Shown one piece after another: positions 7,366 through 7,666 of a stretch of 7,666 nt of DNA. Numbering within the stretch: the stretch's first letter is position 1; the number at the start of each line of letters is the position of its first letter. The stretch comes from Azoarcus sp. (lineage in GTDB: Bacteria; Pseudomonadota; Gammaproteobacteria; Burkholderiales; Rhodocyclaceae): positions 1 to 7,666 of the forward strand of contig JAIRLA010000027.1 of the NCBI GenBank assembly GCA_031259795.1, in the 5' to 3' direction. Both the position numbers and the translations under genes were made by a program. The notes below the pieces were generated by a model that made no database searches, was not told the DNA's origin, and saw only the letters and a program-made list of their open reading frames with translations.

Positions 7366-7539
7366 CCTAGCATCGCATTGCGCATTATATAATTGTAAAT
7401 TCCTTACTTTAAGGCGTTTTTCGATTAACAATAGCTTATTATTCCTAGTGAAACAGTAGGCGACTTGGCTCAGGGGAACGCTGTTACTTTTGAAATATAC
7501 CCACTTTGGGATTAATTTACTATTAGGTTAGTGCATATG
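7354..7539. mobile_element. MITE-like element, copy 1 (186 bp, terminal inverted repeats)
   Basis: The left end CATATGCACTAACCTA (7354-7369) is repeated exactly in reverse complement at the right end (7524-7539). The interior is AT-rich, unlike the GC-rich genes, and has no ORF of note. Inside are a perfect palindrome ATTATATAAT (7384-7393) and a small CCCACTTTGGG hairpin. The flanks are similar: GGACGCCCC before (7344-7352) and GGACAGCCCC after (7542-7551), which could be an imperfect target duplication. It carries no transposase, so any movement would need an enzyme elsewhere. The left end overlaps ntrC, providing its final codons CAT ATG CAC and the TAA. I do not recognise the family. Confidence 0.6.
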
Positions 7540-7569
7540 GTGGACAGCCCCCCATATGCACTAACCTAA
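7523..7569. repeat. 18-bp inverted repeat at junction of the two elements
   Basis: TTAGGTTAGTGCATATGG (7523-7540) and its exact complement (7552-7569) surround an 11-base spacer. This is the right end of copy 1 facing the left end of copy 2. In RNA it would make a very stable hairpin after ntrC; no T run follows, so it is not a classical terminator, but it could protect or end the ntrBC transcript. No other terminator is seen after ntrC. Confidence 0.8.
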
Positions 7570-7666
7570 CATTGCTGCATTGCGGCATTATATAATTGTA
7601 AATTTCTTGTTTTAAGACGTTTTTCGATCAAGAACAGCTTGCTTATCTTGGCGAAACAGTGAGCGA
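7553..7666. mobile_element. MITE-like element, copy 2 (cut by window end)
   Basis: The same left end, CATATGCACTAACCTA (7553-7568), is followed by a direct copy of the interior. A 20-base block containing ATTATATAAT is identical (7382-7401 against 7585-7604), and the rest is about 80% identical by eye, with a 4-base indel before the palindrome. The copies are about 199 bp apart in the same orientation. The right end is not in the window. The divergence argues against a recent tandem duplication. Confidence 0.6.

Noticed and set aside
7454..7490. tRNA-like segment (GGCTCAGGGGAAC)
   Set aside because: No acceptor stem, anticodon arm or T-arm consensus could be arranged around it.

Overview
The window looks like chromosomal DNA from a GC-rich betaproteobacterium, most likely of the Rhodocyclales/Azoarcus-Accumulibacter type. 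This is judged from protein character and gene order, not from a database search. The core is the nitrogen-control locus glnA - (DUF4124 genes) - ntrB - ntrC, preceded by a cation diffusion facilitator transporter and a divergent single-domain rhodanese.

Layout: (1) 1-341 has no convincing protein gene. It opens with a near-perfect sigma-54 promoter facing right (9-25), followed by three tandem REP-like units (151-238) and a hairpin with a short T run (247-277). Together these outline a possible sigma-54-dependent small RNA. (2) 342-794, minus strand: rhodanese. (3) 856-2046, plus strand: CDF metal exporter, divergent from the rhodanese. (4) 2047-2278: glnA control region with an NtrC palindrome (2064-2080) and a -24/-12 promoter (2142-2157). 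(5) 2279-3688: glnA, ending at a strong intrinsic terminator. (6) 3822-4097 and 4284-4745: two small exported DUF4124 proteins. They look like a tandem duplication that carried terminator, promoter and signal peptide along. (7) 4830-5897 ntrB and 5938-7365 ntrC, the two-component pair. (8) 7354-7666: two direct copies of an AT-rich element with 16-bp terminal inverted repeats (MITE-like). The first runs into the 3' end of ntrC and supplies its last codons and stop; the second leaves the window.

How it works together: NtrB senses nitrogen status (in characterised systems through PII) and phosphorylates NtrC at Asp54. NtrC~P binds the 2064-2080 palindrome and activates sigma-54 polymerase at 2142-2157 to make glutamine synthetase. 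GlnA keeps the adenylylation tyrosine (Tyr398), so post-translational control is also expected. The sigma-54 promoter at the left edge may belong to the same regulon, but any activator site for it lies outside the window.

Most of the window is an ordinary housekeeping locus. The parts worth a second look are the left-edge sigma-54 transcript, the DUF4124 tandem duplication, the inverted repeat just before ntrB, and the paired mobile-like repeats after ntrC.
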